The position numbers and the translations under genes were made by a program. The notes under the pieces were generated by a model. That model saw only the letters and a program-made list of their open reading frames with translations, did not search any database and had not been told where the DNA came from. Positions 32,559-43,663 of a stretch of DNA of 64,000 bases are shown piece by piece. The stretch is from the NCBI GenBank assembly GCA_021292105.1, contig JACFYK010000027.1:62001-126000 (forward strand), read 5' to 3'. This DNA comes from Anadara kagoshimensis. Lineage: Eukaryota > Mollusca > Bivalvia > Arcoida > Arcidae. Position 1 is the stretch's first letter, and every line of letters begins with the position of its first letter.

Positions 32559-33422
32559 ATGATTAGCATTAATGAAGTATTAGAAAATTTTGTAATAGAC
32601 AACAACGAAATTGAAGAAATGTATCTTTTATCCTCTTTTCACAGGCTGCTGCATATCGATCTTATTTTTGAGGGGATTGACAAAGATTCTTCATCGTCTG
32701 ACTTTATAACATGAGGGGCGGAAATTTCCAAAGAAGAATATGAATATTATGAAATGTGCTACGGCATTGACGAGATGAGTCTTAATAATTTGATTTCAGC
32801 ATTAGATGTTAATTTTAGAAGAACCAAAGATATCGAACCGTATGCACACCTAGATTATTTTTTTAGTTATTTTAATAGAAAATATATCAAAAAGTACTAT
32901 GAAGTAATGGAAATAATGCAAGAACTAAAAGATGGAGAGTTAGAATTTGTTTTTAATGATATTTCAATAATTGAATTAAGTCCATATTTCAATTTAATGA
33001 AAAAAGATGTTGATTTTTTTGATACTCATTTATATAATTTAAATTCTTATTACCCAAGTTCAGTTCAATATTCAAGAGATGTGGCCGACTTTATCTTTAT
33101 GTCATCATTACCAGAAAAAATTATTTCTCCCAGTGGTAAATGAAAGGATGAAATCAAACTCTTTAAGAGGATTGGGATAGACTTACCAAAACTATTCGAT
33201 TCAAAACTATATAAAGACATGAGAGGGTGAAGAAATTATCTAACACATGATGGTTTTGACTATGATATTTTAATAGGATTAGAAAATGAGAAAGATGAAA
33301 CAAAGCTACTAACATCATTATTTACTAAAGTAGCTAATTATATAAATATGTCATTTATTATAATTTTTGTTAATGGTCATAAAAAGTTGGCGAAAGGAGA
33401 ATGAGATGAAAAAAATAGTTAA
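32559..33422 (+). CDS. HEPN-motif protein, candidate RNase of a two-gene module
   Basis: 287 residues, mainly acidic and alpha-helical. Near the C-terminus R225-N-Y-L-T-H230 in WRNYLTHDG fits the R-x4-6-H signature of HEPN ribonucleases, with N next to R as usual. The N-terminal 200 residues are not recognised. TATAAT lies six bases before ATG 32559. The downstream gene starts inside its end. Such arrangements are common in toxin-antitoxin and abortive-infection modules; here the role is inference from the motif, the pairing and the IS context. Confidence 0.65.
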
Positions 33423-33642
33423 GAATTGAGATAACGTTAAAGAGGAATGAAAAATGATGCCTGTCGAATTCAGGGATAAAATAAGAGAAATATATGAGTC
33501 TAATACAAGGTTAAAATTTGGAAAAACGTTTACAGTTGGAAAAACACTAACAAACGCAATACCACAATTAATAGAATGTCAAGGAGTTACATATAATTGA
33601 ATGACCTGAGAATATGTCGCTGAATCATGAGAAACAAAATAA
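33406..33642 (+). CDS. Small partner of the HEPN-motif gene
   Basis: 78 residues with six Trp, not recognised. A helical N-terminus (VKNWDNVKEEWKMM) and a middle LKFGKTFTVGKTLTNAI give no family. GAAAGGAG precedes ATG, which overlaps the previous gene by 17 bases. It could be an antitoxin or accessory subunit. Confidence 0.6.
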
Positions 33643-33681
33643 CACCACTACAACTTATGTTGGTATAGTGGTTTTTTATTT
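33643..33681 (+). terminator. Terminator after the HEPN module
   Basis: CCACTA and TAGTGG with an inner CAAC/GTTG pair, followed by seven T. It adjoins the right inverted repeat. Confidence 0.7.
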
Positions 33682-33712
33682 AGTATAACTTTTACTTGTA
33701 TAGTTTATTAGG
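33658..33712. repeat. Right imperfect terminal inverted repeat of the IS island
   Basis: Reverse complement of the left repeat at 30637-30690, with CTTGTATAGTTTA at 33695-33707 as the best-matched part. Confidence 0.55.
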
Positions 33713-33730
33713 TCTGTTTTTATTTATTGT

Positions 33731-34138
33731 TTATTCTTGTTCATTAATTTCTTTATTAACTTTTCTTGACTTGAAGAAATTAACTGATGTTGTAGTCATT
33801 ATTGATACTGCAACAACTATTATTACAATTAATTGTAATATTAACGTTGTTAGTAAATATATTTCTGATGTAAATAATAAACATATACCAAGTATTAGAG
33901 TTGTTACAACTGCTATAAGGTTTTGTCTTTCGCCTTTAATTGATTTTCAATTAATGCCCATTAATTGTTATGTAATTGAGAATATAGTTAATCCGATGAA
34001 GAATGGTCATAAAACTAAGTAATGAGGAAGATCCTGTCTCATGAATATAGCTGAATAGAAACCTTGTGATCTAAATCCTATAAAGAATATTATTAGAAGA
34101 GTGAATAGAAGGATATTTAATAAAGTATATTTTCTCAT
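33731..34138 (-). pseudogene. Membrane-protein gene split by an in-frame TAA
   Basis: A frame of 136 codons with about four hydrophobic segments, interrupted after residue 56 by TAA at 33968-33970. The context SIT-stop-QLMG, with Trp-rich neighbours, suggests a former TGA (Trp) that became TAA. The second half could restart at ATG 33961. ATG 34138 overlaps the stop of the LTA-synthase-like gene (TAATG), so this was a coupled partner. Function unknown. Confidence 0.65.
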
Positions 34139-35873
34139 TATCCTCACCTCATTTCACTAAATGCTTGATCTACCTTAGCTCTAGTTATTGGATTATCTCT
34201 ATAAGTTGGATAATCAATTCAAGCAGTAGTTCCTAATATAGATTTGTCTTCAACTAATTTATCTCCAACTCAGTGAGTGAATACAGCGTCAGAAGCACTA
34301 TTTGATTTAACAGTAAAGAATCTATTGTAATTAGGTTTAGCTTTAATTAAATTATTAAGTATTTTTTGTTTATCAGCAACTGTTGCTTTTCCACCAAATG
34401 CAGCTTTATTATTAAAGAATTGTGATTCAATTCAGTTTAAGTGATATCCAGCTATAGGTGTATGATCAATTATTAATTTGTTTGATCAGTTATTAGCTCT
34501 AGGATATTTAATCATTACAGCTGAATTATTCTTTTCAAATGGTTTACCATCACCTTTAGAATTTATATCTTTAGAGTAATCAGTATGATCACCATAGATA
34601 ATAATCATTGAATTATCGTATACAGCCTTATCAATAGATTTAATAAAGTCACTTAGTACCTTTTCCATACCTATAAATGTATCATTTGAAGCCACACCAG
34701 CTGAATCAGCTACATGAGCGAAACTCATATTCCCATTTTTATCAATAACTCTAGGAGCATGAGTCATTGAATCTTGAATGAATACCCTTGCGCCTGTAGC
34801 AGTACTTGATACTTTAGTATGTTCAGACATTCATTTATATACAACTTGATTATTGTGTCCAAGGTTTAGTCCTGCGGTAGCTGTTTCTTCCTTAGCTTGT
34901 CCTCAGTTTCAAATACCTAGTTCTTTAGCGGGTGTTGGGTTGTTTAGATCAGCCTTATGTTGTTTAATATATGCATTTCTTTCGTAAAGTTTTTCTGGAT
35001 CTCCAGAAACGTGACGGAAGTATGAACTGAAGTATCCAAGATCATCAGGGTTACCAATGTAAGCTCTTTCTATTCCATCTCTTCCCATTCTGTTTAGAGT
35101 AGATTCCATAAAGTTTTCGTGTAAGTATGCATCGTAATCTTTTGCTTCTAAACCTTTTACAGTTTTACCAGAATCAAGTTCAGACTTAAGGTAGAATGGG
35201 TTTCTTTCAAAACCACCAGCCATTTCAGAATATGAAGGCTCAGTAGTATATCCACCAGTAACCATTCTATCCATAGCTACAAAGTCTTTAAATACTGAAT
35301 CGTTTTGGAATAAAGGAATAGCTTTATCTGGATCAAATCCGTCTGTAAATATTTCAATAACATTTTCATTTCCTTTTTTAGATGAAAGGACAACTGATTT
35401 TAGTTTAGTTGGTTCATCAGCATTTGGTAACGCAATTGCTAGAGCAGCAAATGCTAAAGGAACTGATACAACAGCAAGAGTTCCTACACCTACTGAAGAC
35501 ATCTTTACTTTTCTTGCATATTCTTTATTTCCAAATAATTTAAATAATAAGAATATGTTAGAAATAATCATTCCTCCAAAGAATAAGTTAGTAATTGCAA
35601 ATCCTTTGTTTTGTCATCCTTTGTATTTTTTAATAATGTCGCCGAGTAAACTGATTGCACTGCTGATATTATAATAATTGCTATAGCAGGAATTAGAAAC
35701 TTAGTCGATTGAATAGTTCTTGATAATATTTCATCCACTTCTGTTGCTGATACACTATTTATATCAGAGATTTTAACCATATCCATTACATATGTATATA
35801 CAAAATACATTGGTATTATTGATAATATAGAAAGTAAAATAGATGGTATTAAATATTTTTTATCTATTTTCAT
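34138..35873 (-). pseudogene. LTA-synthase/sulfatase-like membrane enzyme, frameshifted at an A6 tract
   Basis: Alkaline-phosphatase-superfamily enzyme of the kind that moves phosphoglycerol or phosphoethanolamine onto lipids. The outer domain has NVIEIFTDGFD, GGYTTEPSYSEMAGG (candidate nucleophile threonine) and IIIYGDHTDY (metal site). The N-terminal membrane helices begin at ATG 35873 (AAGGGAG), but the frame changes near 35660-35670, where reading passes A-AAA-AAT; one more A or a -1 shift would join the parts. Whether it is switched, recoded or broken cannot be told. The downstream part lacks its own good start. Confidence 0.7.
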
Positions 35874-35880
35874 ATATCTC

Positions 35881-35940
35881 CCTTTTTGTGTATTAATTAT
35901 ACATATATAAACATATTTATATATGCAACACACAAAAAGG
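35881..35940. repeat. 11-bp inverted repeat spanning divergent promoters
   Basis: CCTTTTTGTGT at 35881-35891 and its exact complement at 35930-35940, with 38 A+T-rich bases between. It lies between the starts of the LTA-synthase-like gene and licD-like gene. Confidence 0.55.
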
Positions 35941-35964
35941 TTTAATATACAATATAATATAACT

Positions 35965-36642
35965 ATGAAAATAAATTTTATGATATTAAAATTCCTAAGA
36001 AACGTAATTCCATTCAAATGAATTACAGCTTGAATAGAGAATTTAATTAAAGCAAAAAGAAAAAGAAGAGTTAGAAAACATGCTCAATATATATTTGATG
36101 CACTAAATAAGGAATTAGGAACAGATTACTCATTAGTATTAGGAGGTCTGATTACCCTTTATAGAGACGGAAGAATCAATGACGATGATTTAGATTTAGC
36201 TATAAATAGAAAGTTAACACAAAAAGATCTTACTAACCTTGATAAATATGGAATCAAATTAGCAGGTTCATATTACTTAAAAGGAAATATAAAACAACAT
36301 GTATTAAAATACAAGGGAGTTCAAATAGACCTTAACATATATGAAACTGAAGGGAATAAATATAAACTAACTTCATTCAGATGATCTGGAGCCACAACAA
36401 TAACTGTAACTAAACTAAATACTAAATATACTTCAGAATTAAAAGACTTACATGGAATTAATGTAATGGTACCTCCAAACGAAGAAAAGTTAATCGCTGA
36501 TTGATATGGACCAAATTGAAAAACACCTTTAAATCAAGCAGATGCAAACAAAGAATATAGTGCATTAAAAAATACAACTACTGTTGTAAATGATAATTTT
36601 GATGATGTTCAATTTATTAAATCAATAAACAAAAAAGCCTAA
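35965..36642 (+). CDS. LicD-family phosphotransferase
   Basis: 225 residues. LVLGGLITLYRDGRINDDDLDLAI corresponds to the LicD/fukutin motif (glycine strand, R, then clustered Asp for metal); the late VPPNEEKLIADWYGPNW matches the family's YG..W end. LicD proteins transfer phosphocholine from CDP-choline to surface glycans or glycolipids. LicC and LicA homologues follow at 37487-39072. TATAAT lies six bases before ATG. Trp is mostly UGA. Confidence 0.8.
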
Positions 36643-36655
36643 TGGCTTTTTTTAT
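36629..36655. terminator. Convergent terminator
   Basis: AAAAAGCC and GGCTTTTT pair around TAAT and serve both converging genes. Confidence 0.85.
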
Positions 36656-37497
36656 TTATTTCCACCACTGAATAGTGCCACTTGTGTTCTTTTGCCTGAA
36701 TTATATTCAAGAGCTCCAGCAAGCGAAACTGCTCCAGCACCTTCAAGGATAATACCTTTAGATTCTAGTTCATCCATAACCTTTTGAAGTTTATCTTCAG
36801 ATATTGAGATATTGTCGTATGAATGTTCTTTTATTATTGGAAAAGTGTTTTCCCCTGGTTTGTTTACCGCAATACCTTCAGCTATTGTTTTATCGATTTC
36901 AATTGAAGTTATTGATCCATGTTTGATTGAATTTTGAAGCGAATTTGTTTTATCAGTTTCAACTGTAATTACTCTAACATTATCGAATGTAGAAAAGTAT
37001 TTAGAAGTAGCAGCCGCTATTGCACCTCCGCCAACTGGAACAAATACATCAAACTCTCCATTTGAATAATATTCAGCATCTTCAGATCACACCGACATAT
37101 GTCCATCAATAATATCTAAGTTATCAAACGGAGGAATAAATATACTATCACCACCTGTTGATTCGTTAGCTATTCTTATCGTCTCATCTAATATGTCTCC
37201 AACCACTATTACTTCAGCACCAAATTTCTTCATTTTATCAATTTTTAATTTAGGAGTTCTAGTAGGTACATATACTTTAATGTTAATACCTTTTTCTTTA
37301 GCTGCATATGCAGATTGTATTCCATGGTTACCAGATGTAGCTACAACTATATCTTTATAATCATTATTTCAATTCTTATCAATAAAATTGTTGATACCTC
37401 TTATTTTGAAAGATTTGTTTATTTGTTGATCTTCTCTTTTAGCAATAATCTTTTTGCCAAAGATTTCAATTTCATCTAGATTAGTTTTAATAATCAT
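36652..37497 (-). CDS. PLP-dependent threonine/serine dehydratase-like enzyme
   Basis: 281 residues, fold-type II. The PLP lysine lies in KREDQQINKSFKIRG, the substrate loop is TSGNHG, the phosphate loop GGGAIA, and the pyridine-contact SGGN at the C-terminus. It lacks the regulatory domain of IlvA, so it may be a catabolic dehydratase or a serine racemase-type enzyme. It overlaps the licC-like gene by 11 bases and so is co-translated with the choline genes. Its role there is unclear. Confidence 0.85.
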
Positions 37498-38329
37498 TTA
37501 TACTCACCACTTCTTCTGAGGATTTATTATTGATTAAGTTTGTAAAATTAACCTTATATCTATCATCGTCGATTTTTTCAATCTTATCTATTTGAACATT
37601 ATGAGTTTCAACTAAGTTAAATCTATTAACAAGAACAGTTTCAACAAAACCTTTAATGTTTACTTCGTCAATTTTGTATGAAGAGTCAATTCTATTTAGG
37701 TCAACAATATTGTCTAGGTCATAACCTTTGAATTTATCGTCTGAATGAATATAAAATTCATTCGCATGTTCTGATAGAGTCATGAATAAGTTTCTTTTAG
37801 TTGGTCCTTCTGAATAATATAAATCAAATAATTTCTGACCATGTTCTTCTTGAATGTAATATGCTTCAACTATTTGGTTAGTTGTTTCTTGAGTTGTATA
37901 TATACCAACTACTCTATCACCTTTAATATCAACTGTTCAGTTATCAGGATTTTCATTGTAATATGAATATACTGTTGTTTCATCTGGAATTGAATTTCCA
38001 ACTTTATCAAGATAAACATCAGCATTAACAATAAAGTGTCCACCAGGAGTGTCTTTAAAAGATCTCATGTATGAATAGTAAGTTGATGTTGGCGAATATT
38101 CTTCATTCATAACTAAGTTAACTCCATATTTATCAACTAAATAATCAAATCTATGTGCTTCGTAACCAACAACAACGTTTATTTTGTCTCACTCAAGTTT
38201 ATTTAAATCTTCAATAAGAGCTTCAATGATTCTTTTACCATTTATTTCAATCAATGGTTTAGGTGTTGTATTTGTAATGGGAGCAAGTCTGCTTCCTTTA
38301 CCGGCTGCTAATATTGTTAAAAATTTCAT
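37487..38329 (-). CDS. LicC-like nucleotidyltransferase (CTP:phosphocholine)
   Basis: 280 residues. ILAAGKGSRLAPITNTTPKPL is the nucleotidyltransferase signature, VVVGYEAHRFDYLVDKYGV and the N-ADVYL metal site follow LicC spacing. The C-terminal 100 residues exceed LicC and are unassigned. AAGGAGATG lies inside the choline-kinase-like gene, with which it overlaps by 13 bases. With LicA and LicD homologues nearby, CDP-choline synthesis is the best call. Confidence 0.82.
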
Positions 38330-39072
38330 TTCTTCATCTCCTTTAAGAAATTAGATACTTGGAAGTTATTATCTCTTTCATCTAAGTACTCTTCTTTATT
38401 ATCTCTTCATATTCATTCAAGTAGTTGTAATTTCCCTACTTGTTCACACATTCAAACTAACTCTTTAGGTTCAACACCCATATGTTTAGCCGTAAGCTCT
38501 ATATCAGCCTTGTTTTGCATTTCAACTGTAGAAATTAGCATATGAGCATAATCGTATCAATAAGGTGCCATAACGATTGAATCTAAATCTATAAATTTAT
38601 ATCCATTGTTTGTATTAACCATATTTCACATATGGATATCACCCATATTTAATACTTGGTTGTCTTTTAATCTTTCAAATAAGTCATCTGATAACTTTAA
38701 ATCTAACTTAGATGTTCATGTTGGTAGATCTAAATCTAATAAAACTTTATAGTCTAAAACGTTATTAATTTCAAATGAGGGTTTAATTTTAGAAAAATTA
38801 TCCATTAACTCAAACATTTGTTTTTTATCTATCTCTTCAAATGTATTAAAAATTGTTTCTTTTTTAGAAATGTGATAATCTCTTCCATATTTAATAATTG
38901 AATACACATAATCTGGATTTTCTTGAGAGAGAATTGCTTGGTTCTTTATAAGCGTTTCATCATCAAATTTGTTATATGTAAATATTCTAGATTTATTAAT
39001 ATAATCTTTAACAACAATATCATTATCTTCAGATATTTCATTTCATCTGTTTTTCTTTATTGATTTAATCAT
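38317..39072 (-). CDS. LicA-like choline/ethanolamine kinase
   Basis: 251 residues of the APH/choline-kinase fold. The catalytic loop NMGDIHMWNM has the D, H and N, and FIDLDSIVMAPYWYDYA carries the second metal aspartate. Produces phosphocholine for LicC. TATAAT followed by a T-run precedes ATG 39072, so it starts the operon LicA-LicC-dehydratase. Confidence 0.85.
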
Positions 39073-39081
39073 AAAAAAATT

Positions 39082-39099
39082 ATACTCTAAGAGTATAAA
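39082..39099 (-). terminator. Small hairpin between GT and choline operon
   Basis: ATACTC and GAGTAT pair around three bases, overlapping the choline-kinase promoter. On the minus strand it follows the glycosyltransferase upstream only weakly; it could be promoter palindrome or terminator. Confidence 0.4.
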
Positions 39100-39837
39100 T
39101 TATTTATTTAGTATTTTATCTATTTTCTTATTAAGTTTATTTCTTCTTTTAACCCTTTTAGCTATTCACTTAGGAGATTCATTGCCAAACTTTTCAACTT
39201 TGTTAGTGTAGTACTTTGAAACTTTTAGATTTGAAGTTCCTTTTCAATTGTCATGATGTTCGTGTATTGCGATGTTTTTACCATTACCTACATCTATTTG
39301 CATCTTATCCTCAGTAAGTACTAAGAAACCATCTTTTTTATAATCTTCATTTAAATCAATTGGTTCATATTCTTTTCTTATTGAATAAGTATGAATATGT
39401 GTCGACATAATTCTAGGTGGTTTAGTAATCATTCTTGAATTAGAAATTGTATCCATATACCTTTTAAGTATTGATGAATCTTTTTTAGAACCAAATGTTG
39501 ACATTGTATTATTTGTAATGTATGTTCTAGCAGATACGTAATCATTATCTAGAAGAGAATCTAGTGTTTTAGATAAAACTATATCTGTATCTATGTAGAA
39601 ACCTCCGTGTTTGTTAACGAAGTATGCTCTCATATAATCAGATACAAAAGCTCATTGTTTTTTAGCATATCAATATTTAGTAAATTCATTTGAATTAATA
39701 TCAAAGTCTTTTTCAGTTCAAATGTTAATTTCTCATTTTGGACCTAATACTTTTTTATTGCTGTCCATAATTTCTTTTATTCTATTTGGAATTGGTTTTC
39801 CACCAACTCATATGTAATGTAATTTCTTTGGAATCAT
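39100..39837 (-). CDS. GT32-like glycosyltransferase (DXD sugar-binding)
   Basis: 245 residues. MIPKKLHYIWVGGKP is the family start, WAFVSDYMRAYFVNKHGGFYIDTD carries the DXD motif, and the end is basic. Enzymes of this type add sugars in capsule or glycolipid synthesis. TATAAT lies nine bases before ATG. UGA encodes several Trp. Confidence 0.88.
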
Positions 39838-39846
39838 AATAAAAAA

Positions 39847-39865
39847 ATTATACCCTAAGGTATAA
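39847..39865 (-). terminator. Hairpin upstream of GT32-like gene
   Basis: TATACC and GGTATA pair around four bases, three bases before the stop codon of the mutase-flippase fusion gene. Confidence 0.5.
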
Positions 39866-39868
39866 GTT

Positions 39869-42733
39869 TTATCTAAATAATGCGAATAGTAATGTTAAGT
39901 ATGTTATTCCCATAACAATATATATTCAGAATGTTTTTTTGTAGAAAGAAGTTTTTGTTCTTGTTGAATTACCTTGTAGTTTATTATTTTTATTTCTACG
40001 TTTGTGAACTTTTTGTCTACTTTCACCAAATACAATAATAAGAATTGTGGTTGCAGAAATAATCAAGATAGGTCATTCGGCAGTCAATTTGGCGATGAAA
40101 TCTATTCCAGTTACTGTCGTCTTAGCTGGATGACCATCAACTCCGTTTCAAAGAATTTTCCCAAGTGTAAGATTAATATATTCTTTTGTACCAGAACCAC
40201 CAGGGGTAATAGAATAAGAATTAGCCGCCCTAGATATATCCCCGACTATAATTTGAGTTCAGTATGGACCGTAATCTAAATCAGATTTTAATTGCACTAA
40301 GAAAACGCAAGCTAAAATTCCAATTGATACAAAAGATGTTATAAACTCATAGAAGAAAGTTTCAAGTAATATTAATTTTCTATTTCAAAGAGCTTTCATA
40401 CCCATACGAATGTCATAAAAACCATGTTGGTATGATGAAGCCATTCTTCCAGGATCTTGAACTCTAATGAAAGGAATTCATTCAAGTATTTTAATTGTTG
40501 TTCTAACAATTCATTCTTGAAATGTTTTGTTGAAAGTTAACATTAATATCATGAATGTTGCAAATACATCTCACGCAACACCGAAAATGAATAACGAAAT
40601 AAGAACCTTCATTTCAACTCCACCGTTAACTAGTTCATCATGGAACATTGTAATTCCCATTGGGAGTAAAATAGCCGAAACTAATAACAAGTTAACTTGG
40701 TAAAAGACCGTCGCCATTAATGATGCTGAAGCAAGCGGTTTTCTCTTAACCCCTTTTCTTCTAAGGTATCAATAACCCATTGCGTCCCCACCTACGGCAA
40801 ATGGTGTAATTCAGGAAATGAATCTTCCCATAATTCCAGATATAACAAGATGACGCCATTTGACATCTTCACCTTGCACATTGATCAATCTTTTTTTCTG
40901 GAACGAATGTAATAAAAGCGGAAAGAATCATGAGAGCATTCATACTAAGAATATCCACCTTCCATTTGAAGTGAATATCTTTTTAGCAACACTAAATGTG
41001 TCACCACCAGAAACTGAAGAGCCATAAATAACTTTGAATACAAAGAATAATGTTAAAGCCATTATGATTGAAAAAATTGAATATTTAATTACAGTTTTTC
41101 AAGAAAACTTCTTGTCAGGAAACTCTTCAGTTACATCATTGATTGCATCTTCAACTTGTTTTTCAAAGATAACAACTTTCATTCGTTCCTCGCCAATAGT
41201 TCCGACGGATTGTACATAAATTTTTAACTTAGGTTCCGTACCTGAAGGTCTTATTATTATTTTAGAACCACCTTCTAAATATATTGAAACCATATTTGCC
41301 GAGTTTTCTTTTAACTTTCTATAATCAATGATTTTAATGATTTTCTTATCGCCAATAACTTTGAGACTCTTAATATTCTTGAACAATCTTCTTGTAGCTG
41401 AATCATCAATTTTCTTATTAATTTGAATATTTCTGCAAATTCCATATTCATCATAAATTTCTCTTAGTCTTTTGAAAATGTTTGAGTTATGTTGTTTTAA
41501 ATGCGATGCCACATCAATAGCAGCGATCACTCCTTGGAATGCATCTTTATCACGAGTTAGATTCTTATCAATAACCATTCCATAAGACTCTTCGAACCCA
41601 AATAAGAATGTTCCTTTTTTATTTTGTATTACATCAGCGATATTTTTAAATCCCACATGAACATCAACAACTTCAACACCGTATTTCTTAGCAATTTTTG
41701 AAGCTAAATCTGTTGAAACAAGTGATTTAACAATATACCCATCTTTCGGTAGTTCGCCTTTTTCTTTTAATTGAGATAATTTGTAGTCTAGATAGACTGT
41801 AGCAAGTTGATTTCCACTAATGTATTTTCAACGTCTTTTATATTTTGCTACAAGACCAACTCTATCAGCGTCCGGATCAGTTAAGATAGCAATATCTGAT
41901 TTGCTTTTTCTAGCCAGCTTAAGAACTCTGTCATATGATTTTACTTCTTCAGGATTAGGAGATTTAGTAAATTTAAAATCACCCCTCACTTCCATTTGTT
42001 TACCCTCAGTTACATAATTAATATTTAATGATTTTAATAATTCGTCTCCTATTTTATATCCAGTTCCATGCAATGGAGAGAAAGCAACTTTTACATCTTT
42101 GATTTCGTTAAGAGATAGAGCATTTAATTTTAGAATGTACTCGTCCAATAATGTTTCTGGAATAATTTCAAATTCATTTGTTCCGTATTTTGTTTCAAAA
42201 ATATCAGTGTTACTCATAATCTCTGATATTACATTTGCATCTTCAGGCATCAATTGAGCTCCATCTTTGTTATAAACTTTAAATCCATTATATTCTTTTG
42301 GATTATGTGATGCAGTTATATTAACTCCACCCAATACACCTAGTTCTCTGATTAAATATGAAAGTAATGGCGTTGCCATTATTTCATTATTGTCAAGCGC
42401 AAAAACTTTTATTCCATATGAATTCATTGATTTTATTACAACTTCTCTAAATAATTTGCCATTTTCTCTATTATCATTTGCAACAACAATACTTTTATTC
42501 TTTGTTGTTTTATATTTTTTAAGTAGAAATTCAGCATAAGCTCTTGAAGCTGCTGAAATTGTGAATTCATTTATTCTTTTAGATCCAGCGGACATAACAC
42601 CTCTTAATCCAGCCGTTCCAAAAGAAAGTTGACCATCAAAAGCAGATGATTCTATTTTATTTTCAACTAATGAAGATTTAAGAATTTCATCGTTAGTTTC
42701 TAATTTTTTTCACTTTTCAATTTCCAATTTCAT
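39869..42733 (-). CDS. Phosphohexomutase fused to a flippase-like membrane domain
   Basis: A single 954-residue frame. Residues 1-544 are a phosphoglucomutase/phosphomannomutase with the phosphoserine loop NITASHNPKEYNG, metal loop DPDADR, sugar loop GFEESYG and phosphate site RPSGTEPK. After UGA-Trp 545 comes a membrane domain of about 410 residues with some eight helices, including WRHLVISGIMGRFISW, FAVGGDAMGYWYLRR and SITPGGSGTKE, the pattern of UPF0104/flippase-like proteins found beside lipid glycosyltransferases. TATAAT lies seven bases before ATG. No alternative start with a ribosome site was seen at the junction, so the fusion appears real. Confidence 0.85.
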
Positions 42734-42759
42734 ATTATTAATTATACCAATTTGATAGA

Positions 42760-43626
42760 TTAATCAAACATTCTCCTAAAAGAGAAAATGTTCTTAAGTT
42801 TATTCTTCAGTCATCAAAATTTAACAGTTCTATACATGATTGCATTAAATCTATTTAGAAAAGATGTATTTGGTTTATATTTGTTTATTTTATTTTTGTA
42901 TCATTCCTTTTCAAATGATTTTTTGTTTATTATCAGTTCAAAATAGATATTATCATTCGCTTTCTTAGCATTCACATAACCTTCATCCATAAGGTTGATT
43001 CATGTTTGCAATTCTTCTTTAGCTCTTCTTTCAGAACGGACTGAATTAATAGTTGAAGTTTTTCTTATTCTGTAATCAACTAACGGAATATCACTCTTGT
43101 TAAAAACAAAATCATTTGACATTCTTAATTTGATAGGCATGTCATTTGATTCTCCAAGTCTTGAATATTCAAATATTTTTTTAGCCGTATTTACTGGGAA
43201 TGATATGCCTCAAATATGGTTATCGAGTTCGTATTTACCAACATCGCCATTTGGAGTTCTGAGAATTTTTTTATTTTTATATCACTCGCAATATCCGAAT
43301 TGTGTTATTTCATTAACATTTAAATCATCTAACCTAAAGTTCTCATTTATTTTGTCATCTGGATCAATCATCATTACATTTGTAGTATTTGCATCGATTA
43401 ACTCAATACCTTTAAGTCTGGATGGTCCTTGCCCTATATTCGTATCATTGTCATGTATTTTAATATTGTAGTCATATTTATTTTTTCATATTGTAAGATC
43501 TTTACCAACTTCATCGTTGACAATTATTATTTCGAATTTTTCTTTATCAAAGTTTGAGAATGAATTGAAGAAATCTGTTAAATATTTTTCAATTTTGTAC
43601 GCTGGAGCAATAAATGATATAAACAT
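42760..43626 (-). CDS. Family 2 glycosyltransferase
   Basis: 288 residues: ISFIAPAYKIEKYLTDFF, IIIVNDEVGKD, and the DxD-like MMIDPDDKINENF. The C-terminal third is basic and Trp-containing through UGA. TATAAT lies six bases before ATG 43626. It lies between the UDP-glucose dehydrogenase and the mutase-flippase fusion, so a role in the same glycan is likely. Confidence 0.88.
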
Positions 43627-43663
43627 ATTAAAATTATATAAAAAAAATGATTTAGATTAAACA

